The notes beneath the pieces were generated by a model that saw nothing but the letters and a program-made list of their open reading frames with translations, was not told the DNA's origin and searched no databases. From assembly GCA_003049465.1 (NCBI GenBank), contig PYSS01000054.1, forward strand, positions 124,001 through 188,000: a stretch of DNA of 64,000 bases, read 5' to 3'. The stretch comes from Magnaporthiopsis rhizophila. Its lineage: Eukaryota > Ascomycota > Sordariomycetes > Magnaporthales > Magnaporthaceae. Both the position numbers and the translations under genes were made by a program. The first letter of the stretch is position 1; each line of letters begins with the position of its first letter. Shown here piece after piece: positions 33,622 through 43,379 of the stretch.

Positions 33622-35087
33622 TTTGTCTGATGTCGGCCTGGAAGCGCGACGTTGCTGAGACGAGGAGAGGCTCTGGCGTAACTGCGGGGCAGATTTCAAG
33701 TGGCGCTAGCTTTGTCAACTTGGAAGCCAGTGCCCCACTCACTTTCATTCCATCTGGTCCGAGGTGGCATTTTTTCTATTCCCAAGCAAAATAGAACATC
33801 GAATGGAAACGGCCAAGAGCGATACGAACGCCAAAACCAGCGCTACTGCTACTCTCCATCCTTAAAGGTAGCATTCAGGGACCGACAGCAACGCTCAGCC
33901 TAGCCATGAATGGTCCGTCAACTAAAGGGCTGTCCCAACCAATGAGAACAGACGCGGTTTAGGCTCTGCATCAGTCCAGGGCTAGCGAGGCGCGACTCAG
34001 GATGCACTACATTTCACAACGGCCATTTTCGTCAAATGAGAGTTGGCCTGGTGAGTTCTAAATCGAGAGCCGGCGGCCGTTGCTGGTCAGCGAAAAAGAT
34101 CTGACAGGTCTGTGCGGAGGCGCCGTTGGTCTAGAAAGCGCCTCGCCGCTGGTCGAGCGTCATCTGAGAGCAGGCCGTAGCGTGGCCTAGAGGATCACGC
34201 TGTCGGCCGAGGGCGGCGACAAGACGCAGAAGGAGGACAATGTTGCGATGAAAAACAACGCCATGGATGGGGCGTTGACCTCATGGCAGTGGCGCGCTTT
34301 GGGCGGTCAATGCGCCCGCAAAAAGTTGGACCACGACTCTGGGCACATGCACTGCATGACGAGAGTTTTGACTGTTGCGGCCCCGACACCCTGGATCCGT
34401 ATCAAGGCAGGGCCAGAGAGCAACGAGGTGGCAATGACCACCAGCTAATGTCGCCTTTTATCTCAAGCCCGTGGCCACCGGTCTTCTTTTCGGTACTCTC
34501 TGCTTCTGCCTCTGCCTAATCGGCTGTCTCGGCAGACGCCCACCCGAGGAGGTTGCCTGCGGCTTTATGCACAATCCATCAGGCAGGTCAAAAGGCTGGC
34601 CATGTTACTCATTGTGTCACCACCGCCCCGCAGCCGCCCCCAGAACACGCCATCACTTCGGCCGCAGCTAAGAAAAGCAAGACAGACTGCCGCGTTTCTT
34701 GCTACTGTGCCTGCCCAGGCCACATGCAAATGCGCCGCCGCCGCATATACGTGCCAGTCACCTCCACCTCCGCCATGTTCCTGCATCGGCTCCCCAGCAA
34801 GCTGCAGCCTGCACCTCCGACACCCATGCCCACGCGTCCTCGACTGCTAGCACTGCTGACCCCTGGTCCCTGATGACGCACCTCTCTCATGCACTTCCTC
34901 ACCCGCCATCCATCACTGCTGCCACCACCACCACCACCACCACCCACACTCTCCAGTCGCCCAACCCCAGCAGACACTCTTACACCGTTATCGACGCCGC
35001 CAACGGCTGCGGCCTGGTCTATCCGCCAGTCCTGCTCGCTCTCATCACCTGCGCGGCCCAGGACGACGTCACCGCTCTCGATCTGCC
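33622..35087. other. Intergenic region upstream of the NLR-like fragment
   Basis: No clear gene. I looked here for an N-terminal NACHT half of the downstream gene and found no P-loop (GxxxxGKS/T) or related motif in any frame. A (CCA)n microsatellite occupies about 34921-34945. Confidence 0.5.
34921..34945. repeat. (CCA)n microsatellite
   Basis: About eight CCA units in a row, followed by CCCACACT. It lies ~145 bp upstream of the NLR-like ORF. Confidence 0.8.
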
Positions 35088-37214
35088 ATGAACCGCCGCA
35101 ATGTCGACGACATCACCCGCTTCGTCGACCGCAGGCTCGAGGCCCCGTGGCCTTGCCGAGGTGCCACCGTCCAGCGCATCGTCCGCAAGTCGGGAGGCGT
35201 CATCCTCTGGGCAGAGCTCGTGGTGGGCATCATCAACGCCGCCATCTCCGAGGGCGCCTCTCGGACTCTCGTCGACAACACGGTCCTCGAGATGCCCGGT
35301 GATTTGGACGGCCTGTACGAGTGGATGCTGTCGACCCTAAAACCCAGCGAGAAGGCTCAGTCGCTGGCCTTGTTCCAGTGGACCATGCTCGCCTCGGAGC
35401 CCATGCGCCTCAACGACCTGCGCACCGCCATGGCCGTCACCAAGCCTTTGACCTTGGACGACTCGTTGCCCCGCAGCGCCCTCTCGGTCGATCCGCCCAC
35501 GACGCTCACGGACCTGCATCGCCGGAAAGGCATCGATGATGGCCGTGACGACGGTGAGGAGGACCGCCAGGGAGGGGGTGGTCTCGAGGGTTTCGACAGC
35601 GCCTGGAACTTTTATCGTGATGTGCGTGCCTTCTCGCTGGGCCTGCTCAAGGCCCGCCCAGACACCGATGCCGAAGGCAAGCCCCGGCCTGAGCCGCTAG
35701 GCCTGCAGCGCGTCTACGCCATCCACGAGTCTGTCGTCTCTTTTTTCCTCTCAGGCCGCGGGTTCGCCGCCCTGGACAAGGGTAGCGACCTTACACCATA
35801 CTCGCTCTCGTTCTCGTCGCTGGACCTGCGCGACACGTCGCACTACGTCCTGCTCCATGCTTGCCTAGCATATCTCAACCTGGCCGACTTTGCGTGTTTG
35901 GAAAAGAAGCATTTGGGCCGCAACGGCGTGCACGACCGCCACGTATACTTGCCGCTGGCGCCCATGCCGCGGCAGGAGACCATATACTGGCGCAAAAACG
36001 TGCTGGACCAGCGCCGCCTGATCATCTCGAGCTACCCGTTCCTGCGCTACGCCGTCGATAATCTAATCTTCCACATGCTGTCCCCACGGGCTTTCCGCTA
36101 CTACCTCCCGCAGAGCGATGTGCTGCGCCTCTTTGCCGCCAATGACTGCCGGCTTTGGCGTCGCTGGACCGCACTCTTGGGTGTCCCCATCAGCGATCCC
36201 ATCGCCGCTCTCGAAATTTGCGCCGCAGGGCCTGCGCACGAGCTCCTAGACCCAGTGTACGGCGCGCGCTATAGGCTGGAGAGGATTTTCAGGCGGGTCA
36301 GCAAGATCGCCCTCGAGTTCCACGAACCCGTTGATACTGCCGTCACAAGTCCAGTGGCGGAGGTGAAACCGAGGGTGGTGCCACTTACAAAGGCCACTGC
36401 AAAGTTGAATGTTCCCGAAACAACAAACAGGACTGTCGTGGCCGTGCCCGACATCGCACGTCGCTCGAGCCCCGTGATTCCTATAGCCCTAACGATGGCT
36501 AACACGACCCAAACTTCGACGGTTGACGGGGCCCCGGCGGATGTTGGTTCGCCGACGGCCTCTGCTTTTGACATGGCGTCGGCCGCTGCGGCCAAGTTGA
36601 GAAGAACCAGGAGGCTCAAGGACAAGCAACGGCCGCCTGTCATACCCACGCCGCGAGAGCACACCCCCATATCGTGGCCCCAGACGCGGCCCGGGACCTG
36701 GCATCCGGAAGCGGCCGAGACCCCGGAAACCGAGGAAGACGTGGGGATAGCCTTAACAGCGCCAATCGCTCTGCCAGCGCCAGCGGCGGCTGTACAAATG
36801 GAACAACTGGTGGAAGAGAACAAAAAGGAGGAGGAAGAAAAGAAGGAGGAGGAAAGGAAGGCACCGGGGCAGAGAAGCGAATACAAAGAACAACGAGAAA
36901 CGGAAGAGGAGGAAGAAGAAAAAGAAGAAGAGGTGCTCGTGCCACCGTTATCTCCGCTCTCGTCATCGTCGGTTATGTCGCCGCAGAATTTGTCCCTCGT
37001 TTCGACTGCGGAGCCGTCGCTCTTCTCGCCCGTTTCCATCTTTTCTCCGGCCCTCCGCAACACTATCTTTGCGGGTGAGGACGGGGGAGTGAGGCCCGTG
37101 TCGTCTGTTTCGGTCAACACGCTGCTGAGCCCGCTTTCGGCGTTGGAGGCCACGTTTGAGACAGACGCGTTTGCGTTGCCTAAGAGGCCCAAAGGCCGGC
37201 CTGCTTTCTTTTAG
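35088..37214 (+). CDS. NLR/STAND-like fragment lacking the NACHT P-loop
   Basis: A single open frame of 708 codons from ATG 35088. The N-terminal ~120 residues match the segment just after the NACHT core of fungal NLRs: NVDDITRFVDRRLE, IVRKSGGVILWAELVVGIIN, VLEMPGDLDGLYEWMLSTLK and LALFQWTMLASEPMRLNDLR. The winged-helix-like region and a helical domain follow (YAIHESVVSFFLSGRGFAAL, SSYPFLRYAVDNLIFHMLSP). In known STAND proteins a P-loop NTPase precedes this part; none is visible here. The C-terminal third (~420-700) is low complexity, with a Glu/Lys-rich run (EEKKEEERK...) and a Ser/Pro-rich tail, not the usual WD40, ankyrin or TPR repeats. It may be a 5'-truncated relic kept open by chance, or a P-loop-less protein. 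Confidence 0.68.
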   Translation: MNRRNVDDITRFVDRRLEAPWPCRGATVQRIVRKSGGVILWAELVVGIINAAISEGASRTLVDNTVLEMPGDLDGLYEWMLSTLKPSEKAQSLALFQWTMLASEPMRLNDLRTAMAVTKPLTLDDSLPRSALSVDPPTTLTDLHRRKGIDDGRDDGEEDRQGGGGLEGFDSAWNFYRDVRAFSLGLLKARPDTDAEGKPRPEPLGLQRVYAIHESVVSFFLSGRGFAALDKGSDLTPYSLSFSSLDLRDTSHYVLLHACLAYLNLADFACLEKKHLGRNGVHDRHVYLPLAPMPRQETIYWRKNVLDQRRLIISSYPFLRYAVDNLIFHMLSPRAFRYYLPQSDVLRLFAANDCRLWRRWTALLGVPISDPIAALEICAAGPAHELLDPVYGARYRLERIFRRVSKIALEFHEPVDTAVTSPVAEVKPRVVPLTKATAKLNVPETTNRTVVAVPDIARRSSPVIPIALTMANTTQTSTVDGAPADVGSPTASAFDMASAAAAKLRRTRRLKDKQRPPVIPTPREHTPISWPQTRPGTWHPEAAETPETEEDVGIALTAPIALPAPAAAVQMEQLVEENKKEEEEKKEEERKAPGQRSEYKEQRETEEEEEEKEEEVLVPPLSPLSSSSVMSPQNLSLVSTAEPSLFSPVSIFSPALRNTIFAGEDGGVRPVSSVSVNTLLSPLSALEATFETDAFALPKRPKGRPAFF

Positions 37215-37751
37215 GACTAATGTTTTTTTGTGGCGGACAGGCGGGCCTAATTATTAAGGGCTGTCTTTCTCTTGGCTTGGATATTAACGACTTGCTTTTG
37301 CATAGAATGTTCTGCCGGGAGACGAAGCGGGCGTTGACGGGAGAAGGATCACGGGGCGGGGTCTTTCAGGGCATTCTCTTCATTGGACATATTTGACGAT
37401 TTCTTTTCTTGTAAGTACATTAATGCAACCAGCGTTTGTGCCTTCTGAAGACACTGGTATTTCCGTCTGGAAGATACTGTTGTCGTAGGCTCCTTTGTCG
37501 GCATGCATTTTCACAGCAAAGAAGGCTTCGTAACGACGCGGATAACCACGTCTTGGTTTCCGGGATTTCTAGAAGCGAGGAGGTCACATCCAGAGGGCAT
37601 CCATCCCTTCACAGCCTCTATAAAAAGACCGTCTCCCGCTGATGAACTGAAGCGAGTGTGGTCTACCCATCAGCATCTCTCAGAAGCAACCACATCAACC
37701 AGAACAACTACACCACCAACAGCACCCATCAACGGACAACCACCCCACAAG
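37215..37751. other. Intergenic region with TATA-like promoter
   Basis: No gene. It carries the promoter of the next gene, with a TATA-like element listed separately and a CA-rich leader (37680-37750). Confidence 0.4.
37619..37626 (+). promoter_or_regulatory. TATA-like box for the zinc-knuckle gene
   Basis: TATAAAAA lies ~126 bp upstream of the ATG at 37752, a plausible spacing for a core promoter with a short leader. Confidence 0.4.
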
Positions 37752-38318
37752 ATGGCCCCGCCGCCCAAGAACCCCGAGCAGCGCCGTTTCGAACGGGCGC
37801 TGGAGTGGATGAGCCTGCGCGAGGAGGGCGGGCCGCCGCCGCGGGCGTGCCAGGTGTGCGGCGACAGGAGCCACTGGCACGAAGACTGCGACCTGCGCGC
37901 CACGATGTGCCGCTACGCCATCAAGCAGAAGAGCAGCCGCGGCAATCTCAGGAGCGCGGCCGCTGCCGCCGACCACGCCGCTGTTAACAACAATAACAAC
38001 ACCACCACCACCGCCGTCGACAGCAGCAGCAGCAGCAAGCCGACGGAACCGTCCCGTGAGTGGAGCCCCGAGACGCCGTCGCGCCACATGATATTTTCGC
38101 CGTCCGGCCCCCTGAACTTGACGCCGCCTTACATCCCGCTATCGCCGGGCGACACGCTGCGGTCGCCGGACCGCCTGTTCGGCTCGGCCGAGTCTGGTGG
38201 AAGCCAGCAGGGCGGCGGCGAGGGAGGTGGAGACAAGGATGCTGGCAAGGACGCAACGTCCGAGCCAGCGACTGGTGGAGACAAGCCTAGGCGTCGGAGC
38301 ATCCTCCCGTGGAGCTGA
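37752..38318 (+). CDS. Hypothetical protein with a CCHC zinc knuckle
   Basis: Intronless, 188 residues, ATG at 37752. Near residues 35-48 is CQVCGDRSHWHEDC, an exact C-x2-C-x4-H-x4-C zinc knuckle of the type that binds single-stranded nucleic acid or protein partners. It is flanked by a charged helix (EQRRFERALEWMSLREE) and by DLRATMCRYAIKQKSSRGN. The rest is low complexity: Asn/Thr and Ser runs (residues ~75-100), a Pro/Ser stretch (SPSGPLNLTPPYIPLSPGDT) and a Gly-rich acidic tail ending PRRRSILPWS. No retroelement domain is nearby, so it does not look like a Gag remnant. Function unknown. Confidence 0.7.
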   Translation: MAPPPKNPEQRRFERALEWMSLREEGGPPPRACQVCGDRSHWHEDCDLRATMCRYAIKQKSSRGNLRSAAAAADHAAVNNNNNTTTTAVDSSSSSKPTEPSREWSPETPSRHMIFSPSGPLNLTPPYIPLSPGDTLRSPDRLFGSAESGGSQQGGGEGGGDKDAGKDATSEPATGGDKPRRRSILPWS

Positions 38319-38741
38319 TGGCCCGTTCCTGTTTGTGCTGGCCACCTCCGCGGGGTGCTAAAGAGTTGACAACAGCTGCGGCTTTTCCCTTTGTTCGTGG
38401 ACGAATGGGTTTTTTTGTTCGTACTGGAGGCGTTGGCGTTGTTTTGCTGGTGTTGGCGGACTCGCTCGGGACTTCAACAAAGGCCCTCCCACCAGCAGCA
38501 TCAGGCCCGGCCGAGTGAAAGGTTCACGGTTGCGGTAGGCTTGGGAACACATACGTACTTATCACGGCCAATTACTTCATTTCCGCGGTGTTGTCAAAGT
38601 TATAACAGCCGAGATAACACGGCAACGTACGGAGAAGATCATCATCGATTGCGGCTACCTATTCTCCTAGCTTGTATGTTCCCAGTACAGCCACAGCCAC
38701 CCTTTCACCCTGAAAATAAACAGTGCCTCCTTGCAAACAGC
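38319..38741. other. Convergent intergenic region
   Basis: 3' flanks of the zinc-knuckle gene (+) and the secreted protein gene (-). No gene or repeat seen. Confidence 0.4.
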
Positions 38742-39200
38742 TCATACGGGGGAGCAGGCGCGGCCTGTGCCCATGCACAGGCGGATCACGTCATCGTTGG
38801 AGTTGAGAGGGTTCGTGAAGGCCATGCGGCAGTCGGTGTGGCAGCCCAAATCCGCATCGAGGCAGAAGTCGGCCGCGGAAGCGAGAAGGTCGGTAAAGAA
38901 GGTCTTCTTGGGTTTGGTCCAGGAGATGAAGCAGGCGCGGGTGGGGAAGAAGTTGTTCGAGTTGTTGAGGACGCGGGGCTCCGTCTCCGGCGTGATCGCG
39001 AAAGGGCGCCTTTGAAGTTGCTGGATGAAGTCCTTGCAGGACCCTCCGTCCAACGGCGGGGGGTTCGGGGAGCAGAAGGGGATGCCGAAATCCCGTTTGG
39101 CAAGGACGTTGGCGTCCGACTGCCCAGGCGCGGCGAGGGCCGGGTGATGGAACGCAGCGAGAGCGAGGAGGCCAGCACCGGAGGTAGTTGAGAAGTGCAT
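38742..39200 (-). CDS. Small secreted cysteine-rich protein with putative Kex2 site
   Basis: Single exon, 152 residues. The N-terminus MHFSTTSGAGLLALAAFHHP then ALAA is a signal peptide with likely cleavage after residue ~24. A short pro-segment ends in Lys-Arg at 35-36 (NVLAKR), the dibasic site recognised by Kex2-type proteases. The mature part has eight Cys (FC, SCKD, ACF, FCLD, GCHTDC, LCMG, ACSPV), an even number that fits four disulfides, and ends right after the last Cys. No enzymatic motif is recognised. Its size, secretion signal, pro-region and Cys content fit the general class of fungal secreted cysteine-rich proteins, which includes effectors and antimicrobial proteins, but activity cannot be inferred. 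A TATA box lies ~113 bp upstream. Confidence 0.8.
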   Translation of the reverse strand: MHFSTTSGAGLLALAAFHHPALAAPGQSDANVLAKRDFGIPFCSPNPPPLDGGSCKDFIQQLQRRPFAITPETEPRVLNNSNNFFPTRACFISWTKPKKTFFTDLLASAADFCLDADLGCHTDCRMAFTNPLNSNDDVIRLCMGTGRACSPV

Positions 39201-40721
39201 TGTGAATTTTGAGCGTGTTTGATAAGGGATGCCGACTTTTTAATTCCGGATGAGGGATGAGGGCTGTCGACCGCCAAGATGAACCGGACTGATTCTGGGA
39301 CAATCCTCGGGGTTTTATAGACAAGATGGCGGGCTACGTATCTGAGCTTCGTCGTCGGTAAGGAACCTACTGAGACACCGGGAGACTTGATCGGGAACGG
39401 CGTATCAGACGCGCCGGCGGCGGTTCCCATCTCGCCGACGACCGTGAACTTCCAGGGCGCGAATATTAAAACCTATCAGGGCAACCATTGCGGCTGTGAT
39501 ATCGGGGTTTCACCGACCTAACAGACTATATTCTGACTAGGTGCTAAACAAATGGAACCGCGGCATATCTTGCTTGGCCATGTGCCCTACGGGTAAGGCT
39601 GAAAGGACCCTTCCTGCATAAGCCCCCCTGACAGTTTTGTGGATCTGCCGACAGCCACCGACAGAATTGTAACCCTGAAAATGAGGGGAAGGGCCGTGGT
39701 TACGGATCTTGCAGGAAGTTCGTTAAGGGACGCCGTGGGTGATTGGGCGATATACGTTTTCGATAGTTGTCGTGCTTGCGGCTGGACGCGGGAGGTTCAA
39801 CAGGGGGTTTAGAGTGCTAGGTTGACCCCTGTAAATATATGTTCGAACGCAATGGTAACCTTTAAGTTCAGGGTAAGGTACCCGAGGTATTACAATACGA
39901 CAACAATACGCCAACAATACGCAAACTCAACCCCCTCTCTCCAGTCTTTCAGGCTAATGCTCGGTTGATGGCAACTAATACTCCGTTCTTGGTGCTAGGA
40001 TATGGGGTATTGAACCTGGTAACCACTGAGGCGCTGGAGCTGGTGGAAGAGGTCGCGGCAGTTGATGACGTGGACTGACTTGTGATCATGCCTGGCGAGG
40101 CCTGGCCCTCATGTATTGGCTGGTTGAGGTGGCCAAGGTTGTTGCTCACATTGAAAGGCCCTCGGCGCCCTGCCTGGTCCCAACATAGGAAAGGGGGTAA
40201 GAGTAATCTGCTGTCCGTGGCGGGGCAAGGTAGCGGCCGTCGATGGAAATAACTAATGTATTTCATTGTGCGATGTAACTGGCGGCTAGCTAATTATGTT
40301 ATCTCGCTGAGAGGAAGAGCACATGAAAATAATAGCCAGGCGCCCAGTTGCCATCATAAGCTCTTTGGTGGAGGTCGAGGCACACCTCGAGCGAGCACAC
40401 AGGCAGCACTGTACACATGGTGGAAAAATGGAAGCGGTATGGAAAGCCGAGATCTTTACTGCGGGACGACATGCCTCCTTTTGCGGATGCTTTAATCACG
40501 AGCCACGAGACCGGTACAAAGCTTTTGGGACACCGGGGATGAGGAGAGGCGTCGAAATGCTTTCAGATCTGCTTAATTTCATATTTATATTCCCATGACG
40601 AATTAATATTTGTAATAAACGACTGTGTCCTTCTTAAAGTCATGGATATAAAGCCATCCATCGTAAAATATTGCCATGCCAAAACATCAACCCCAACCCC
40701 GGAAACACTCGAGTTTCGATC
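39201..40721. other. Intergenic region, locally A/T-rich
   Basis: No gene can be supported. Composition shifts to more A/T than the flanks in parts (39820-39930 and 40560-40680). Three imperfect ACAATACG repeats lie at about 39891-39922. A minus-strand frame at 39949-40266 with a Ser/Thr-rich end lacks any recognisable start or domain. Confidence 0.4.
39313..39319 (-). promoter_or_regulatory. TATA box upstream of the secreted cysteine-rich protein gene
   Basis: TATAAAA on the minus strand, ~113 bp before the ATG at 39200. Confidence 0.45.
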
Positions 40722-42809
40722 TCACGACACGCCCGGCCCCGACTTCCTCATTTGTATGCTGTCGTAATCTGGTGGCGGCTCATCATCCCCAGGGTCGCCA
40801 ACCGTCATCCGCGGCGCGGCGACAGACACCACAGACGGGCGTTCACTTGTCCTTGGACTTGGTATTGGGCCGCCACCAGCTCCCGCTCCAGTCGCGCGTG
40901 GAGATAAAGCCAACGAAGCGGCAGGCTGCAACGGCGGCGCGTCAGGCACGGCCCCGTGGTCCCTCAGCAGCTGCACGACGTCGCTACGCCCAGACGCGGC
41001 GGCAAACGCCATCGGCGAGCACATGGCCTCGGCGTTCGGGTTGGCGCCGTGCTCGACCAGCAGGCGCACGAGACCGTCAGCCTCGGGCACCAGGTCCGGC
41101 GGCTGCCGCAGCGCCTGCATGAGCGGCGAGCGGCCGTCGCGGTCGCGCGCGTTGGGGTCCGCGCCGTGGTGGAGCAGGAGGGCGGCGAAGGCGTGGTCGC
41201 GCGCCCCGATGGCGTGCAGTAGCAGCGTCGTCTTCGCGTCGCCGGCGCCGGTCGTCGAGTCCAGCAGCTGGTTCGGGTTGGCGCCCTCCTCGAGCAGGAC
41301 TCGCACCAGGTCCAGGTTGCGCTGGCGCACGAGCACCTGCAGTATGGAGCGGCCGTAGACGTCGCGGGCGTTGCGGTCGGCGCCGTGGTCCAGCAGGAGG
41401 CGGAAGAGCTCGCGCCGGTCCTTGGATGCCGCGGATACGACTAGAGATTCGCCCGTGCTGTCGCGCGCGTTGGCGTCGGCGCCGTGGTCGAGGAGCAGAC
41501 GCACCAGATCGATGCGCTCCGGGTTCGTGTGGGCGGCCGCGACGTGCAGGACGGTGTGGGCGGTCAAAGGGTCGCGGGCTTTTGCGTCGGCGTGGTGGGT
41601 GAGCAGCACGCGGGCCAGGTCGATGTTGGCGGCGGACACGGCCTCGACGAGCACCGGACGACCCAGCACGTCGCGCGTGTTGGCGTCGGCGCCGCGCTCG
41701 AGAAGCATGCGCGCCATGGCTGCGTTGCCTCCCTGCACCACCCCTACGAAATACGGCTCGCCCAGGCTGCTGCGCTCGTTGACGTCGGCGCCGCGAGCAT
41801 GAAGCAGCGCCACCAGCTCGGCGCTGCCCACGGCCGCGGCGTGAAAAAGGGGCGGTTTGCCTTTGCTGCCGCCGTCCTTGGCCCGCACGTTGGCGCCCGC
41901 GTGCTCGACCAGCCACTGCGCCGTCTCCACCTGCTGCTCGGCGATGGCGCAGATCAGCGCTGTTTTCTTGGCCTCGTTGCGTCCGTCCACGTTGGCCCCT
42001 TGCTCGATAAAGCCCCGGACCTGCTGCAGGTCGCCGCGCGCCGCCGACTGGCACAGCGCCGACACGAGCGGCTCGGGCTTGTAGCGGAAGTTGGCCGTCA
42101 TGGCCTGGAACGACTGCGTGAGCCCGTTGAGGAAGCCGGCCCCGCCCGTGCTGCCGCCGCCGCCGCTCTTGGTTTTGGTCAGCGTAACGGCTGGCCCGGC
42201 GACGGCGGTGGGCGACGGGCCGGGATCTGTCAACGTCGGCGATGGTGGAGGTGCGTTTTTGGCGACGAGCACGTCCCTTCGACGAAGAACGACCTGGCAG
42301 GCCTCGGTGAAGCTGGCGAGCAGACGCTGGGCAGACCCGTCTTTGAGGGCAGACGTCTGGCGCACGGCGTCGGCCACGCCTAGTAGCTCGCGGAACAGCT
42401 CGTAGACGGCCATGCCGGCCTGCAGCAGCATCTCGTAGTCCTCGAGCACGGCCGCGTCGGCGGTCCAGGCGCGTGTGTCGAAGGCGCGCAGCCGGCGCAG
42501 CTGCTTGTCGGCCACGGCCCACGCCGTCTCGGCATCGTCGAGGCTGCGCGTCAGGGCTGTCTGCAGCGCGGGCGCGATGACGGCCGCCCTGGGCACGGCT
42601 ACGGTCAGGCTATTGGCCACGGCGCCGAACGTGCGCATCTCGTCGGTCAGAAGGGCCAGGTGTGGGCGGTGCGGCTGGTTGGCCGCGTCGTCGCTGTCTG
42701 ATAGCAGCGTCTCGTCCACGTCGGCGCGCGTGGCGACGATGCGGCAGGCTACGGCCTCGCAGCGGGAAGCGGCGGCGGCGGCCGAGAAGGACATGGGCGA
42801 CGGATCCAT
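40722..42809 (-). CDS. Ankyrin-repeat protein with 11 repeats
   Basis: Intronless, 695 residues from ATG 42809; upstream in-frame codons offer only GTG. Residues 1-~190 are helical and Ala-rich (ALTRSLDDAETAWAVADKQL, YEMLLQAGMAVYELFRELLG). They resemble the unassigned N-terminal regions of fungal ankyrin and STAND proteins, but no domain is firmly recognised. A Gly/Ser/Pro linker (~205-235) leads to eleven consecutive ankyrin units from ~255 to ~635, each closing with the consensus GADxNxRD (GADANTRDVLGRP, GADANARDSTGES, GADPNARDRDGRS). The C-terminal ~60 residues are Pro/Ser-rich and disordered, ending DYDSIQMRKSGPGVS. It has no NTPase, kinase or membrane segment, so it is probably a cytosolic scaffold. 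Repeats this regular are prone to unit gain and loss. Confidence 0.88.
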   Translation of the reverse strand: MDPSPMSFSAAAAASRCEAVACRIVATRADVDETLLSDSDDAANQPHRPHLALLTDEMRTFGAVANSLTVAVPRAAVIAPALQTALTRSLDDAETAWAVADKQLRRLRAFDTRAWTADAAVLEDYEMLLQAGMAVYELFRELLGVADAVRQTSALKDGSAQRLLASFTEACQVVLRRRDVLVAKNAPPPSPTLTDPGPSPTAVAGPAVTLTKTKSGGGGSTGGAGFLNGLTQSFQAMTANFRYKPEPLVSALCQSAARGDLQQVRGFIEQGANVDGRNEAKKTALICAIAEQQVETAQWLVEHAGANVRAKDGGSKGKPPLFHAAAVGSAELVALLHARGADVNERSSLGEPYFVGVVQGGNAAMARMLLERGADANTRDVLGRPVLVEAVSAANIDLARVLLTHHADAKARDPLTAHTVLHVAAAHTNPERIDLVRLLLDHGADANARDSTGESLVVSAASKDRRELFRLLLDHGADRNARDVYGRSILQVLVRQRNLDLVRVLLEEGANPNQLLDSTTGAGDAKTTLLLHAIGARDHAFAALLLHHGADPNARDRDGRSPLMQALRQPPDLVPEADGLVRLLVEHGANPNAEAMCSPMAFAAASGRSDVVQLLRDHGAVPDAPPLQPAASLALSPRATGAGAGGGPIPSPRTSERPSVVSVAAPRMTVGDPGDDEPPPDYDSIQMRKSGPGVS

Positions 42810-43379
42810 GCTGGCGATGTTTACCGCTGATATGTGTGTCGTATGGCCAGAAGCCACGGGCCAGATATGTCAGATGGCAATTTGCTGCTGCTGCCCCGAA
42901 GCGGCTCTTGGCTGCTTGATATCAGTCGAGATCTGAGACCCACCTGAACTGCTGGCCCTGCTGACGTTTAGGGCTGTAGCTCGCCCTAACAAGTCAGGGG
43001 CTCCAGCCATCAGCCTCAGCCTTCGGTCCTTCGATTGAGGCCGCCAGCACTGCCCTTCGTACATGCACAATTACGCGTCACCGTCTTGGCGGGGCAGACA
43101 TGCTCGCGATGTTGTGAGGCTCCTTTGTTCGTAGCTGTTGCCCTTGCTTTGTTTCTAAGATTGAACACGTCTTGGGTCTTTAAACCTCTACAAAGGACAT
43201 CACCACGATTTTTCTTTGTAAGCCCGCGGGCTTTATTGCCGGCTTGAGCAGCCCGAATATAAACTAGATGATTCCCTAGGCACCTTGCTTGAGCCCGTAT
43301 ATGCACACTGATCCGCTCTTGATAACGTCCTAGAGCAATCCTGCAACACCCGAACAATTTACAACCGTCTTACCACAAA
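42810..43379. other. Divergent intergenic region
   Basis: Separates the ankyrin gene (-) from the four-TM gene (+). A TATAAA lies at 43258-43263, ~120 bp before the + strand ATG. No gene. Confidence 0.45.
43258..43263 (+). promoter_or_regulatory. TATA-like box for the four-TM protein gene
   Basis: TATAAA ~120 bp upstream of the ATG at 43380. Confidence 0.4.

Noticed and set aside
37752..38318. Zinc-knuckle protein as a retroelement Gag remnant
   Set aside because: No protease, reverse transcriptase, integrase or LTR around it; the knuckle is isolated in a Ser/Asn-rich protein.
39949..40266. Minus-strand frame ending in a Ser/Thr-rich segment that might be a GPI-type tail
   Set aside because: No signal peptide, no hydrophobic C-terminal anchor and no plausible exon upstream.
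39820..40700. Possible RIP-degraded transposon
   Set aside because: Slight A/T enrichment only; no terminal repeats, no transposase or reverse-transcriptase remnants in any frame.
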